DNA of 64,000 bases from contig JARRCS010000015.1 of the NCBI GenBank assembly GCA_029981855.1, positions 1 through 64,000 on the forward strand, written 5' to 3'. The stretch comes from Halanaerobiales bacterium. GTDB taxonomy: Bacteria; Bacillota; Halanaerobiia; Halanaerobiales; DTU029. The translations under genes were made by a program, and so were the position numbers. Shown here one piece after another: positions 55,102-64,000 of the stretch. The notes below the pieces were generated by a model. It was given only the letters and a program-made list of their open reading frames with translations. It had not been told where the DNA came from and made no database searches. Every line of letters begins with the position of its first letter. The first letter of the stretch is position 1.

Positions 55102-57807
55102 TTATAACTCGTTACTCATTCTATACTTAATATTATAATTAATTATATAATCAAGTTCTTCTTCAGTAAATCCATAATGTATGGCTAAAACATGGTCAAT
55201 CTTATCTATTATATTTTTAGATTTTTTATGATAATATTCATAATCGGTTTGTACAGTTCCAACATAACCTTTATTTTTCTCTAAATCCTCTTCTAATTTC
55301 AATGCTAATTTATAAAGCTCCTCTTTATCTTCATTATTAATTTGATCTAAATCTAATTTAAATAGCTTTAATTCCTTATTTGTTATATGCCAACAATCTG
55401 AGACTATCTCCCAAAAGTAGAAGAAAGTGTTTGAATTCAAAACAGCCATAATAACTTTTGCATCTAAGTCGTTATCTAAATTAAATACCTTAAATTCATT
55501 TGATTTTTTAGGTCTTAAAAAACACTTTGTCCAAAATGTCATCCTCATACTTAAATAAATACTATTTCTAGTATCTTTTTTATTGATAATTTCATATAAA
55601 CTCTTTTGCTTATTTTGAAGTTTTTCCCAGATTGATTTTCCTGTTTCATCACCAATTTTTAAAATACACTCTTTTCCATAATCCAAATAATCATTCGAAA
55701 CATAACAAAGTTTATCAAACAAATATTTGCGTTCGTTATAATCTTTATTTGAATACCAGTGATAATAATTAGTTGTAAATAATTTTGGTTCAATTTTTTT
55801 ATCTGTAATTTGTTTCTTTTTGCTCAAGATAATAGATAATTTTTGGTGTACTCCATTAAAGAGTGTACCAGGTCTATCTCCAAAAGTTGAAAAATATGTA
55901 TAAACACTATTGTTAGTAATTAATTCTCTTAAATCTGACATTCTAGGAGTTGAAACAATAGAAATGGGAGTGATAAAACCTAAATGGCCATTATCTTTTA
56001 GAATTTCATAACTTCTTTCAGTTACAAAGGCAGATAAATTACCACATTTTTCGGTTTTAAAATCCTTAATAGTATATAATGACTTTCTAACCTGATAATA
56101 TTCAACATAAGGTGGATTACCTATTATACAATCAAAACCTCCATTGTTCATAATATCATTAAACTCAGCAAACCAATGGAATGGTTTATAATTTGATATC
56201 CAGTCTTGTAATCCCTGTTCATCAGTAATTTTATATTCTTTAGCCAACAACTTATTTAATTCCATAATTAATTTTTTTTTCTTTTTGGTAAATTCAGTTG
56301 TATTTTTCTTCAGCTCTCTCAGTTTTTTTATTTGTTTATTAAATTGTAATTTTAAGTTTTCACTTGACAATTTAAATACATCTTCTTTTTTAGCAAAACC
56401 AACCAAAGTATTACCTGATATAATATTAAAATCAATATCAGGTAATGGTTCTATTTTATCATAATCTTCTACTAAAGATAACAATTTCAATAACAATCTT
56501 AATTTTGTTATCTCCACAGCTTCACTCATTATATCTACACCATATAAATTTTTTAGTATGATGGATTTATAAATATAATATTTTGTATTATTATGACTAT
56601 CTATTTCACTTAATATATTTTCAAATTCTATATATTTATTTGGCTCTTCTAGTACAAGATCTCTCATCCTGCTTATGCAATTCTCATATATAACTTCTAA
56701 TATATTTAAGGCAGAAAATAGAAACGCCCCTGACCCACAAGTTGGATCTAATATACTAATAGGTAATCTTTTTTTGTTATCACCAGCTATTATTAAATAC
56801 AATTCTTTAATTAACTTGTAATCACCATTTTCAATTATATCTTGCATAAGTTTTTCCACGTTTAAATTATAAGTAATTAAATCCCTGACAATGTTTATTT
56901 GATTATCATTAGCTTTTTTATGGATCTTTTTATATATATTTCTTCTTTGAATAACTTCCCTCCAAAGTTCTGTAGAAAATCCATATTTAATATCAGCATT
57001 ATTGTTCCAAATATTTCTTTTAGTATAGTCATCTAATCCTTCTTCAATTTCTGAAGGCAATTTGTGTTTTATTCCCTTTTTTATAGAAGAATAAATATAC
57101 CTATCTAAATTATCTTTTAATAAATTCCATACTAGTCCACCTTTATTAAACTCGTTAGGGAATTTTTCTTTTAACTTGTATAATATATAAGGGATTATAG
57201 TATATTTAGAAATATAATCAGTAGTATCTTTCTCGGTATAATAAGCACCTTTTTCCTTTCTATTAATATATTTTTCAAATATATACCCAATTATTTCAGG
57301 AGTTATTTCATTATTTTTATCTAATGGGCGTTCATCTAAATACCACTCGTATTTTTCAAAAAAAGTGAATACTTCTTCAAAAATATCATTATTTATGCAA
57401 ATATTGTTATATTGTTGCTCTAAATAATGAATATTAAACAAACCACCATTTAGATATGGAACATCTCCAATTTTTTCCTCTATTTTTTTATCTCTTTCAC
57501 TTTTGGGTATACTTAAACCCTTATGAAATAAATCAACTATAAAATTATTATAAAAGCTATAACTGGATTCTTTTTTATGATGTTCTAAATGATTCCTTAA
57601 ATAATCAAAATCATTATCCAAAAAACCTTTTTTTTGAACAAAATATGTAAACATCAGTCTATTTAACATAACAGAAGTATACCATTCTTTATTGGTTTCG
57701 TCTTCTATACCTTCAATAGAATTTTTAAATTTATCATGTATTCTTTTGTAAGAATTATAAAATTTTCTTGTAATCTTATCAATTTTATACTTTTTATCAG
57801 AACCCAA
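55102..57807 (-). CDS. Eco57I-like type IIG restriction/adenine methyltransferase
   Basis: The 901-residue protein has motif I SILDPTCGSGAFLFSALNIL and motif IV FDCIIGNPPYVEYYQVRKSL, the N6-adenine methyltransferase signatures. A helical, charged N-terminal region of about 340 residues precedes them; a C-terminal specificity-like region follows. I see no certain nuclease motif. It begins at a TTG behind AAGGAG. It follows a 70-residue DNA-binding-type gene by 2 nt. It could be a stand-alone type IIG enzyme or a PglX-like methyltransferase. Confidence 0.85.
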   Translation of the reverse strand: MGSDKKYKIDKITRKFYNSYKRIHDKFKNSIEGIEDETNKEWYTSVMLNRLMFTYFVQKKGFLDNDFDYLRNHLEHHKKESSYSFYNNFIVDLFHKGLSIPKSERDKKIEEKIGDVPYLNGGLFNIHYLEQQYNNICINNDIFEEVFTFFEKYEWYLDERPLDKNNEITPEIIGYIFEKYINRKEKGAYYTEKDTTDYISKYTIIPYILYKLKEKFPNEFNKGGLVWNLLKDNLDRYIYSSIKKGIKHKLPSEIEEGLDDYTKRNIWNNNADIKYGFSTELWREVIQRRNIYKKIHKKANDNQINIVRDLITYNLNVEKLMQDIIENGDYKLIKELYLIIAGDNKKRLPISILDPTCGSGAFLFSALNILEVIYENCISRMRDLVLEEPNKYIEFENILSEIDSHNNTKYYIYKSIILKNLYGVDIMSEAVEITKLRLLLKLLSLVEDYDKIEPLPDIDFNIISGNTLVGFAKKEDVFKLSSENLKLQFNKQIKKLRELKKNTTEFTKKKKKLIMELNKLLAKEYKITDEQGLQDWISNYKPFHWFAEFNDIMNNGGFDCIIGNPPYVEYYQVRKSLYTIKDFKTEKCGNLSAFVTERSYEILKDNGHLGFITPISIVSTPRMSDLRELITNNSVYTYFSTFGDRPGTLFNGVHQKLSIILSKKKQITDKKIEPKLFTTNYYHWYSNKDYNERKYLFDKLCYVSNDYLDYGKECILKIGDETGKSIWEKLQNKQKSLYEIINKKDTRNSIYLSMRMTFWTKCFLRPKKSNEFKVFNLDNDLDAKVIMAVLNSNTFFYFWEIVSDCWHITNKELKLFKLDLDQINNEDKEELYKLALKLEEDLEKNKGYVGTVQTDYEYYHKKSKNIIDKIDHVLAIHYGFTEEELDYIINYNIKYRMSNEL

Positions 57808-57809
57808 TT

Positions 57810-58022
57810 TTAATTCTCCTTCTTTTTAGATTTTCTTGATTTTATTTCACTAGTTATTAAATCAACTGTTTTCTCTGAGAAACTATTACCTTCACCATAT
57901 TTTTTTATATCTTCTTTAACTCTATCCGTTATATATATCTTTACACCTTTCTTTTTTTCACCTTCCTTTAATGGTTTTCTACCTGCACCTTTTCTTGCTC
58001 CTCCCCAATTATTCTTACTCAT
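57810..58022 (-). CDS. small GRKP-motif DNA-binding-like protein, 70 aa
   Basis: I choose the ATG at 58022. The start MSKNNWGGARKGAGRKPLKE carries the GGARKGAGRKP motif found in small proteins with ribbon-helix-helix folds. Then VKIYITDRVKEDIKKYGEGN and a basic tail SRKSKKKEN follow. It lies 2 nt before the large methyltransferase gene and may be its controller. Confidence 0.65.
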   Translation of the reverse strand: MSKNNWGGARKGAGRKPLKEGEKKKGVKIYITDRVKEDIKKYGEGNSFSEKTVDLITSEIKSRKSKKKEN

Positions 58023-58135
58023 AATGTCAATCCCCCATATATATGTTTGGTTTAACATAATTATAACACAAAGAACTTGAAAAATAAACCCCCAAATCAA
58101 ATTTCGTAAATAAAATATATTATCTATGGAATAAG

Positions 58136-58312
58136 ATGAGTGATAAAGAGAAAGAAAGGTATAAAGTACTGGCCCGGGGTAAAGATCAATCCGGAATTAA
58201 TATCTTTCTTAAGAAGTTTTTTGATAACTGGGACTTCGGCACACAGCCCTTTGGTGAGATGAGATTCGGCAGTAACTTACGTAAATATAGAAAGATAAGG
58301 GAATTTAGATGA
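58136..58312 (+). pseudogene. unidentified C-terminal gene fragment
   Basis: A 58-codon frame begins MSDKEKERYKVLARGKDQSG and ends GSNLRKYRKIREFR. There is no good ribosome site. It is basic and could be a C-terminal fragment of a larger protein. No family recognised. Confidence 0.35.
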
Positions 58313-58623
58313 TCGGGAGGAAGTCACCTATGACCTATATAGTTAAATGCGGCAAATGTAAACAAAAAAGTATCTGTGAAATAGAAGATATAAATAACCG
58401 GAAAGATATTCAGGTTCGGACTGCCGGCCCCGGTGTTTTCCTTCACTCTAAATTGATCATTGTCGATAAAAGATTTGTGCTGCTGGGTTCGCATAATTTC
58501 AGTGTTAACAGCTGGTTCAAGAATTATGAAACCAGTGTTTTGATAGAGTCACCGCAGGTGGCTGATGTTTATTATGGTTATTTTAAGAAAATCTGGCAAA
58601 AAGATAAATTAAATAATAATTAA
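58309..58623 (+). pseudogene. phospholipase D-like C-terminal fragment
   Basis: The frame contains TAGPGVFLHSKLIIVDKRFV then LLGSHNFSVNSWF. This is the HxKxxxxD and GSxN core of PLD-family nucleases/lipases. A PLD enzyme needs two such motifs; only one is present, and the preceding 35 residues do not fit the fold. It is probably a truncated gene. Confidence 0.7.
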
Positions 58624-58698
58624 AAACTCCTGGATGTCCTCTACAGTATGGCATTCTCTGGCTAAATCTTTGATTGTTTTCTCTTGCATGTTTTGCAT
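58609..58698 (-). pseudogene. IS256-like transposase N-terminal stub
   Basis: After AAAGGAGATG, the 29-codon frame reads MQNMQEKTIKDLARECHTVE then DIQEFL, resembling the start of IS256/mutator transposases. The frame stops and the remainder of the transposase is absent. It lies directly beyond the 3' end of the group II intron. Confidence 0.5.
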
Positions 58699-58727
58699 AA
58701 ATGGTCATCTCCTTTATTGGTTATTCA

Positions 58728-58760
58728 GAACCGTGCTTGCGCTATTCACGCACACGGCTC
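58728..58760 (-). ncRNA. group II intron domain V
   Basis: GAGCCGTGTGC pairs with GCAAGCACGGTTC through the typical bulged 34-nt hairpin, the catalytic core of group II introns. Confidence 0.85.
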
Positions 58761-58779
58761 CTCACTTGGAGTTTCACAT

Positions 58780-60099
58780 TTATGCCGGACACTGCTGCTC
58801 ATAAAATATACTGACGTATATTTTCGGTGTGGGCAGTGGCTTGGCTTTGAGTAGCAACAGGAACTTTTCCCAGGTATAGCTATTTCGCTGGCTTCTACGA
58901 TTAAGCCATTTGAACAGTAATTTCGTTACCTCGTACCAATATTGGTATAACATTGGTCCATTATCTGTGATGCCATAGTACCTGTAGTGTCCTATGAGTT
59001 TGGGTTTCATTTGTTCTAGCAGTATACTAATAGGCGTAGTGCGGTTAGCTTTTATCCACTGTTTCATTCTATATAAGGCTCCTTTGAATTTCTTCCTGCT
59101 GGTTTTCCGCTTTACTCTGAACTTACCGTTCCGACTTTTACCGCAGTAGTGGGTAAAACCAAGAAAATCGAATGTATCCGGCTTATTCTTCCCCTGTTTC
59201 TTGGCGTTCCAAGTGGCAAATAAACCAAATTCGATTATCTTGCTCTTTTCCGGCGCTATGTTCAGGTTGAACTTTTCTAGTCTCTTGATTAGTGCTTGGT
59301 AGAAGTTTTTCGCTTCAAACTCATATTGGAAGCAGCAGACGAAATCATCGGCGTATCTAACCATGTGTGCACTACCTTTGCACTGCTTTCTTACGACTTT
59401 CTCAAACTACAGGTCAAGTACATAGTGAAGGTAGATATTTGCAAGAACTGGAGACACAATTCCCCCCTGAGGGGTTCCCTCTTGGGGTGCTTTGAATTCT
59501 CCTTCTTCCATGATTCCCGCTTTAAGCATCCTTGCGATAATCCTTAGTAACTTGCTGTCCTTTATCCTGACTTCAAGGCATCTCATCATCCAGCCATGGT
59601 CGACGTGGTCGAAGAACCCGGATATATCGGCATCTACTATCCAGTTTGTTTTCTTTGTCATTATGATGTCATTCAACTTTCGCAGGGCATCATGACAGCT
59701 ACGTCCAGGGCGAAACCCGTATGAGCTATCAAGAAAATCCTGTTCATATATTGCCGTTAGTATCTTACTGACTGCCAACTGAACTATCTTGTCTTCATAG
59801 GCCGGTATGCCCAGTGGTCGTTTCTTACTGCTACCTGGTTTGGGAATGTATACACGCCTAACTGCTTGCGGCTTATATGCCATCTTCCTTAGGGACTCAT
59901 GTAGCCTGTTGATATTTTCTAAAAGGTTTTCTTCGTATTCGGCTTTAGTTACTTCGTCTATACCGGATGCTTTGTTCCCATTAAGTTCATGATGGCATTT
60001 TAGTAGCATCTCCACATTGATTAAATGGGCTAGACTTGTAAACTGTTCCTTGGGGCGTTCTTTTGCTACTTGTGCTATCCTTGCAAGTTTTGTTTCCAA
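58780..60099 (-). pseudogene. ltrA: group II intron reverse transcriptase/maturase with in-frame TAG
   Basis: The frame covers about 440 codons. The RT domain has KASGIDEVTKAEYEENLLEN, YIPKPGSSKKRPLGIPAYED, SSYGFRPGRSCHDAL, QEGTPQGGIVSPVLANIYLH and the catalytic MVRYADDFVC. A maturase domain ends SYTWEKFLLLLKAKPLPTPK. A single TAG at 59407-59409 interrupts YVLDL*FEKVV, where relatives have tryptophan; the frame is otherwise open throughout. A TGG-to-TAG change explains it. Without readthrough the intron cannot make its own protein. Confidence 0.88.
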
Positions 60100-60636
60100 T
60101 TAGCTTCCACCTCTGTGTGTGGTAATTGTGTCCTTCGCAAAGGTCTCCTTGTGTGACTGCCTTCTCTCTGCAACCGTTACGTTGCTTCATTGATACTATT
60201 CAGTCATCCGACTCCCTGCCTCTCATTTGCCTTCCTTGCTTGGTTATCGCTTGTAGGGCATACCCATTCTCAGGAAGAAACAGGGTCTCCCGGGTTGCCG
60301 CTAATTCTCAATGTTAACGTGCCGAGCTCTTAGACCCCGGAGCGTCAGTAAAGACTCACCAAAACGCCCATACTGATATTGCCTTCTGTGTGTGTAACCA
60401 CATCGGCCTTTCTCGAGTATATTTCGAGGCTCAATCACTTCAGCTTTAGCTTTCGGCCCGCTATTTTGCCGTCCTACGCTTAAAACTTTCAGTTGCCTGA
60501 AAGCCTCCAAGAACTAGCTACAGGGCTGCTGGTTAGGCTTTACCCTGGTGGGACTTACACCCACTAGAATTAGCGACCTTGCCCGGCCGCACTACACAAA
60601 ACTTTAGACATTCTCGGTTAATCCGCTCTTAGTCAG

Positions 60637-61178
60637 TTAAAATTGTATATGTATTATTTTATCTGGGATATCATATTTATAGATTGCATTAATTTGATCT
60701 CGTGCTTTTTCTAACATAGCAACAGCATGATTATAATCTGTATTAGCATATAAACTATCATAGCTTAATAAAACATATCTGTCCTTAATAATAACCCCAA
60801 TAATTTCACGATTCTTTTTTAGAGAGTCATATTCTTTTATTACTCCATTGCTAAATAGTTTTTTTATTTGAGGTATTAATACTATCATATGAGATTCCAC
60901 CGGATATGTAGACTTATCTAAAATATTACTTACTCCGACGATATCCATTACAGATGACAGGTTTATAGCCTGAACCCTACAGTTTCCCCCTTTAGTTCTG
61001 TATGAATCATCAATATTATTTGTAATAACATTTACTGGCCAAGTCAAGCCCCAAGCCTTATTTCTTTTTATTCCCGCAAATTTTAAATACTCCCTTTCTA
61101 CACTTCTTATACCCTGCTCTAAATCATCACCAATAAGCGAAGCTAAATAGGCTGTATTTGGAGAAAGATAATTACCAA
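60637..61178 (-). pseudogene. 3' part of a long gene split by IS insertion
   Basis: The frame enters from the IS boundary as IGNYLSPNTAYLASLIGDDL, EQGIRSVEREYLKFAGIKRN and WGLTWPVNVI, and ends PDKIIHIQF. Removing the IS and one copy of TACCAA joins it in frame with the part at 63113-64000. I do not recognise the family. The 3' part shows no internal stop. Confidence 0.7.
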
Positions 61179-63112
61179 CCCAAGTTTGCAGTAAATAATT
61201 ACCAATCGCCTAAATATCAAGTTTCACTAACACACCCTTAAAATTGTAGTCCCAATAGAATATAAATAAATATCTTCTAACTATTGCCATATTAATGATA
61301 TTGCGATATAATATATGTAGTCCCAAATCGTGGAGGTGCTACATATGTATCTGAAATGTTCTGGCAATAGACCAGGCGATGATTCTATTGGGTATTACAA
61401 GGTCGTTGAGTCTTACCGCAACAAGAATAATGAAGTCAGGCAGCGTATTTTATTGAACCTGGGGGCCATCCCCCATGAAAAGGCTGATATACTGAAAGCT
61501 CTTCTTGCTGCTTATCGTAAGCCAGATGTTGTCTGTACTTCGCTCGAAGATATTTTGGTTACCGAACATAAAGATTATCTTGATATCACTGTTCTCTACC
61601 ATTTGTGGCAAAAATGGAAACTAGATAAACTCTTTGCAGATTTCAAATTTATAGTACCAATGGTCATTAATAGGTGTATTGATCCAAAATCCAAAATAGG
61701 TGTTACCAAATGGGTAGGAAAAACTATTCTTCCTGAAATTATGGATATTTCTTATGAGAATGTTAATCCCTTTGCTATTTACAATGAATTGGATCAGTTA
61801 AATCAGATGGAAGAGAAAATACAAAAACACCTGTTTCATCAACTGGAGAAAAAGACCGATATCCTGTTTTATGATATTACCTCCACATATTTTGAGGGCG
61901 AAAGCTGTATTTTATGTGCCCGCGGTTATTCTAGAGATCACCGGCAAGATAAAAAACAGATAGTAATTGCCCTGGTTATTAATGAAATGGGATACCCCTT
62001 TTACTGGAAGGTATTACCCGGTAATACTCAGGATGTAACAACTATGGTTGATCTGGCAGAAACTTTGAAACAAGATTTTAAGATAAAGAAATGCACTTTA
62101 ATCTTTGATCGGGGTATGGTATCTGATGACAACCTATACTTCTTGCGTGACAAAAATATGCATTTCATAACAGCTCTAGACCGGGACCAGATTAAACCCC
62201 TTGGACTTTTTGATTTATCCATTTTTACGGAGTTTGACCTTAGCAAAAACATTGAAGAACAGTTACCCGGTTTTCAAAAATATGATGATAGTCTATACTA
62301 TCAGGAAAAGCAAAAAGGCAACACCCGCTATATTTTAGGTTTTAATCTAGATATTATCAAAAAGAAGAATAAAGAACTATCTCAGGCTAAAAAAAGTCGG
62401 AACCAGGAGAAACTGAGAAAACAACTGGACAAAGAACTCAGGAGCAAGGGCATGCATAAAGTTATCCACTATCAACTGGTTGAATATAAAATTCCAGTAG
62501 TTAGAAAAGACAATACCACAAGAACTGTCCGGTCTTTTCAAATAAAACCTGAGATAAGAGAAAAAGAAGTTAAGAAGGCTACTACTTTATTTGGCCTTAG
62601 TTGCTTTACCACTGAACTTGACAAAAAAGAGTTAAAGACTGACAAAGTAATAGCCGCTTACCGTTCTAAATATCTAATAGAACAAAGTTTCAGGGTTATT
62701 AAAAACATGATAAAACTCAGACCTGTATATTTAACTATTAGCGAACGTGTTCAGGCCCATGTAACAGTTTGCATTTTATCATATCTCCTGTTAATGACGA
62801 TGGACAATATGTTAAAAAACAGTGAATTAAATTTATCAGTTTCCGATGCATTAGCAGAGCTATCAGACTGCAAAGCAAATACGATAGAGATTAAAAACCA
62901 GGATAAACTGATAAGAAATATAACTGAGCCTACATTTATTCAAAAGAAGTTGGTTGAAACCTTTGGCTGTAAGAAAGTTTTAAGAAAGAGTTTCTACAAA
63001 AAATTCCTTGAAAAGATGGAGGTTAAGAAAATGTAGTACCAAAAATGAAGCTAAAATTTTTAAAGGTTGTTGATATATCAACGTTTCTTTAACTTTATAC
63101 TACAAACTTGGG
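61179..63112 (+). mobile_element. IS1634-type insertion sequence, 1,934 bp
   Basis: The terminal inverted repeats begin CCCAAGTTTGCAGTA and, on the other strand, CCCAAGTTTGTAGTA (14 of 15 identical). A 6-bp target duplication TACCAA lies at 61173-61178 and 63113-63118. One transposase gene is inside. The intact ends and duplication indicate a recent insertion. Confidence 0.92.
61345..63036 (+). CDS. IS1634-family transposase
   Basis: I start at the ATG at 61345 behind TGGAGGTG, giving 563 residues. The N-terminus MYLKCSGNRPGDDSIGYYKV and the DDE core (ILFYDITSTYFEGES, NEMGYPFYWKVLPGNTQD, LIFDRGMVSDDNLYFL, and IAAYRSKYLIEQSFRVIKNM with the catalytic glutamate) match IS1634/IS4-type transposases. 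The reading frame is complete, so the element may be active. Confidence 0.94.
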   Translation: MYLKCSGNRPGDDSIGYYKVVESYRNKNNEVRQRILLNLGAIPHEKADILKALLAAYRKPDVVCTSLEDILVTEHKDYLDITVLYHLWQKWKLDKLFADFKFIVPMVINRCIDPKSKIGVTKWVGKTILPEIMDISYENVNPFAIYNELDQLNQMEEKIQKHLFHQLEKKTDILFYDITSTYFEGESCILCARGYSRDHRQDKKQIVIALVINEMGYPFYWKVLPGNTQDVTTMVDLAETLKQDFKIKKCTLIFDRGMVSDDNLYFLRDKNMHFITALDRDQIKPLGLFDLSIFTEFDLSKNIEEQLPGFQKYDDSLYYQEKQKGNTRYILGFNLDIIKKKNKELSQAKKSRNQEKLRKQLDKELRSKGMHKVIHYQLVEYKIPVVRKDNTTRTVRSFQIKPEIREKEVKKATTLFGLSCFTTELDKKELKTDKVIAAYRSKYLIEQSFRVIKNMIKLRPVYLTISERVQAHVTVCILSYLLLMTMDNMLKNSELNLSVSDALAELSDCKANTIEIKNQDKLIRNITEPTFIQKKLVETFGCKKVLRKSFYKKFLEKMEVKKM

Positions 63113-64000
63113 TACCAATCTTAGTTATCAATAAATTAGAAAACATAAACACTGTGTCAAAATTAATTTCTAGCAATATTTTGTGCCATTTATTATACAG
63201 CACATCACCAGCGATAGTATCATAACCGGAAGAATGTATGGAAGTAAGCGCAGCAATCTCTTTTTCTTTAGCTGTCGTTAATATGCTGACCTCTTTTAAA
63301 TGGTTGATTATTTCTTTTTCCTGTTGGTTTAATTCTGGTACATTATCGGATGTAGAAATGCTTTTTACAATTTTATTTAACTCTGGATTAGTTGCTGTAT
63401 CGTCTCTTTCCATTAGGGGATACCAGACATTTCTTTCATTAAAAACCAGGATGGGATGATTTATTTTTTCAGAAATAACTTTCTGACCAAGGCAGTCAAA
63501 ATAGCTTCCATCCGAGTAAACATAGCCCTGCTTATCTTTGGTAAAAATTAAAAATGTATCATCTTCAGGGCTCCCCTCAATTCTCTTTTTTATATAAATA
63601 AGGTTTGCTGCTTCAAGGCTTGTTACATCTTTAACTTTTAAAACTGTCTGTATTGATGATATTCTTTCGTCAATATAATCGAAGATAGGATAATGATTAT
63701 ATATTTCACTGTTTGGTTTAATATTATAATCATTAAAATTAACGAGATCAAAACTAAAAGGGGTGCCCCATTTATAGTTTCGCGGTCCAGAGGCGGTTCC
63801 AACCTTATACCACTGTTCATACCCCTTATGAGATGTAATCAATTTAGCAAAGTACATATCCCCCTGTAAATATACCTCAGGATATTTAACTGTAATAATC
63901 CGGGAAGAGTAAATACCATATTTATAAAACGAGTTGTTAGCCGCTTTATTTAATACTTTTTCAAAGGACTTACTATGAATATCTAAAGAACTGTCTGCTA
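63113..64000 (-). pseudogene. 5' part of the IS-split gene, running off the window
   Basis: The frame is open from the window edge to the IS. It includes DSSLDIHSKSFEKVLNKAAN, SSRIITVKYPEVYLQGDMYF, LDTS-like acidic stretches, and KVISEKINHPILVFNERNVW. It ends MFSNLLITKIG at the insertion. The start codon lies beyond the window. I do not recognise the family. It has no signal peptide in the visible part. Confidence 0.7.

Larger units (their letters stand above)
58720..60592 (-). mobile_element. bacterial group II intron
   Basis: The 5' end has the conserved GTGCG at 60592. An internal GGGTGTAAGTCCCACC hairpin, a long non-coding 5' region and a reverse transcriptase gene follow. Domain V lies at 58728-58760. 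The 3' boundary is not certain; domain VI is short or not recognisable. The 5' boundary lies 45 nt beyond the stop of a long minus-strand gene. Confidence 0.85.

Noticed and set aside
59296-59695. Plus-strand open frames across the intron
   Set aside because: They are antisense to the reverse transcriptase.
61200-61207. TACCAATC as an 8-bp target duplication of the IS
   Set aside because: This copy lies inside the IS left end. The inverted repeats place the true boundary at 61179, with TACCAA at 61173-61178.
1-64000. CRISPR arrays and cas genes
   Set aside because: No regularly spaced direct repeats and no Cas-like protein were seen.

Overview
The window comes from a low-GC, anaerobic Bacillota chromosome. 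The anaerobe markers are a hybrid cluster protein, rubrerythrin and a superoxide reductase. The tig-clpP-clpX-lonB-lonA-ysxC order is typical of Bacillota. A large YcbB-like L,D-transpeptidase and a WecE-type sugar aminotransferase hint at a diderm lineage such as Halanaerobiales; that placement is inference, not a database result.

Layout. 0-7 kb is a mixed accessory region: gene remnants, an HD-GYP protein, an ABC exporter operon ending in a half-length glycosyltransferase, and a decayed tyrosine integrase beside tRNA-Arg with a duplicated tRNA core, followed by a GGDEF protein. 7.4-22.6 kb is mostly conserved housekeeping: YqhV-like protein, methyltransferase, YsxC, LonA, LonB, ClpX, ClpP, trigger factor, tRNA-Leu, a DnaD-like/DnaC-like pair, an L,D-transpeptidase and Hcp. 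23.2-31.0 kb is a type III restriction-modification locus with three small genes between mod and res. 31-34 kb holds a methyltransferase, a GC-rich folded element, and an oxygen-defence block (rubrerythrin, desulfoferrodoxin) that ends in two truncated genes. 33.9-47.4 kb is rich in sulfur and surface genes: two exported double-rhodanese proteins, a membrane glycosyltransferase, an ABC importer behind an ATP-grasp/GT2/aminotransferase group, a LysR regulator, and a divergent YeeE-TusA-YeeE-thioredoxin reductase-like operon. 47.4-64 kb is accessory again: a toxin-antitoxin remnant, a roughly 350-bp multi-arm palindromic element, a lamin-tail-domain GGDEF/HD-GYP fusion, a type II restriction-modification locus with a C5 methyltransferase, a large Eco57I-like methyltransferase, scattered gene fragments, a group II intron with a nonsense codon in its reverse transcriptase, and an IS1634-type element cleanly inserted into a long gene that runs off the window.

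How it fits together. Protein quality control (ClpXP, LonA, LonB, trigger factor) sits in one block. c-di-GMP turnover is represented by three apparently intact proteins plus one HD-GYP fragment. Thiosulfate/sulfane-sulfur handling is suggested by the rhodaneses, the YeeE halves, TusA and the reductase. DNA modification is heavy: a type III locus, a C5 methyltransferase locus and an Eco57I-like enzyme. The accessory regions show much decay: at least ten truncated or frameshifted genes can be read directly from the sequence.
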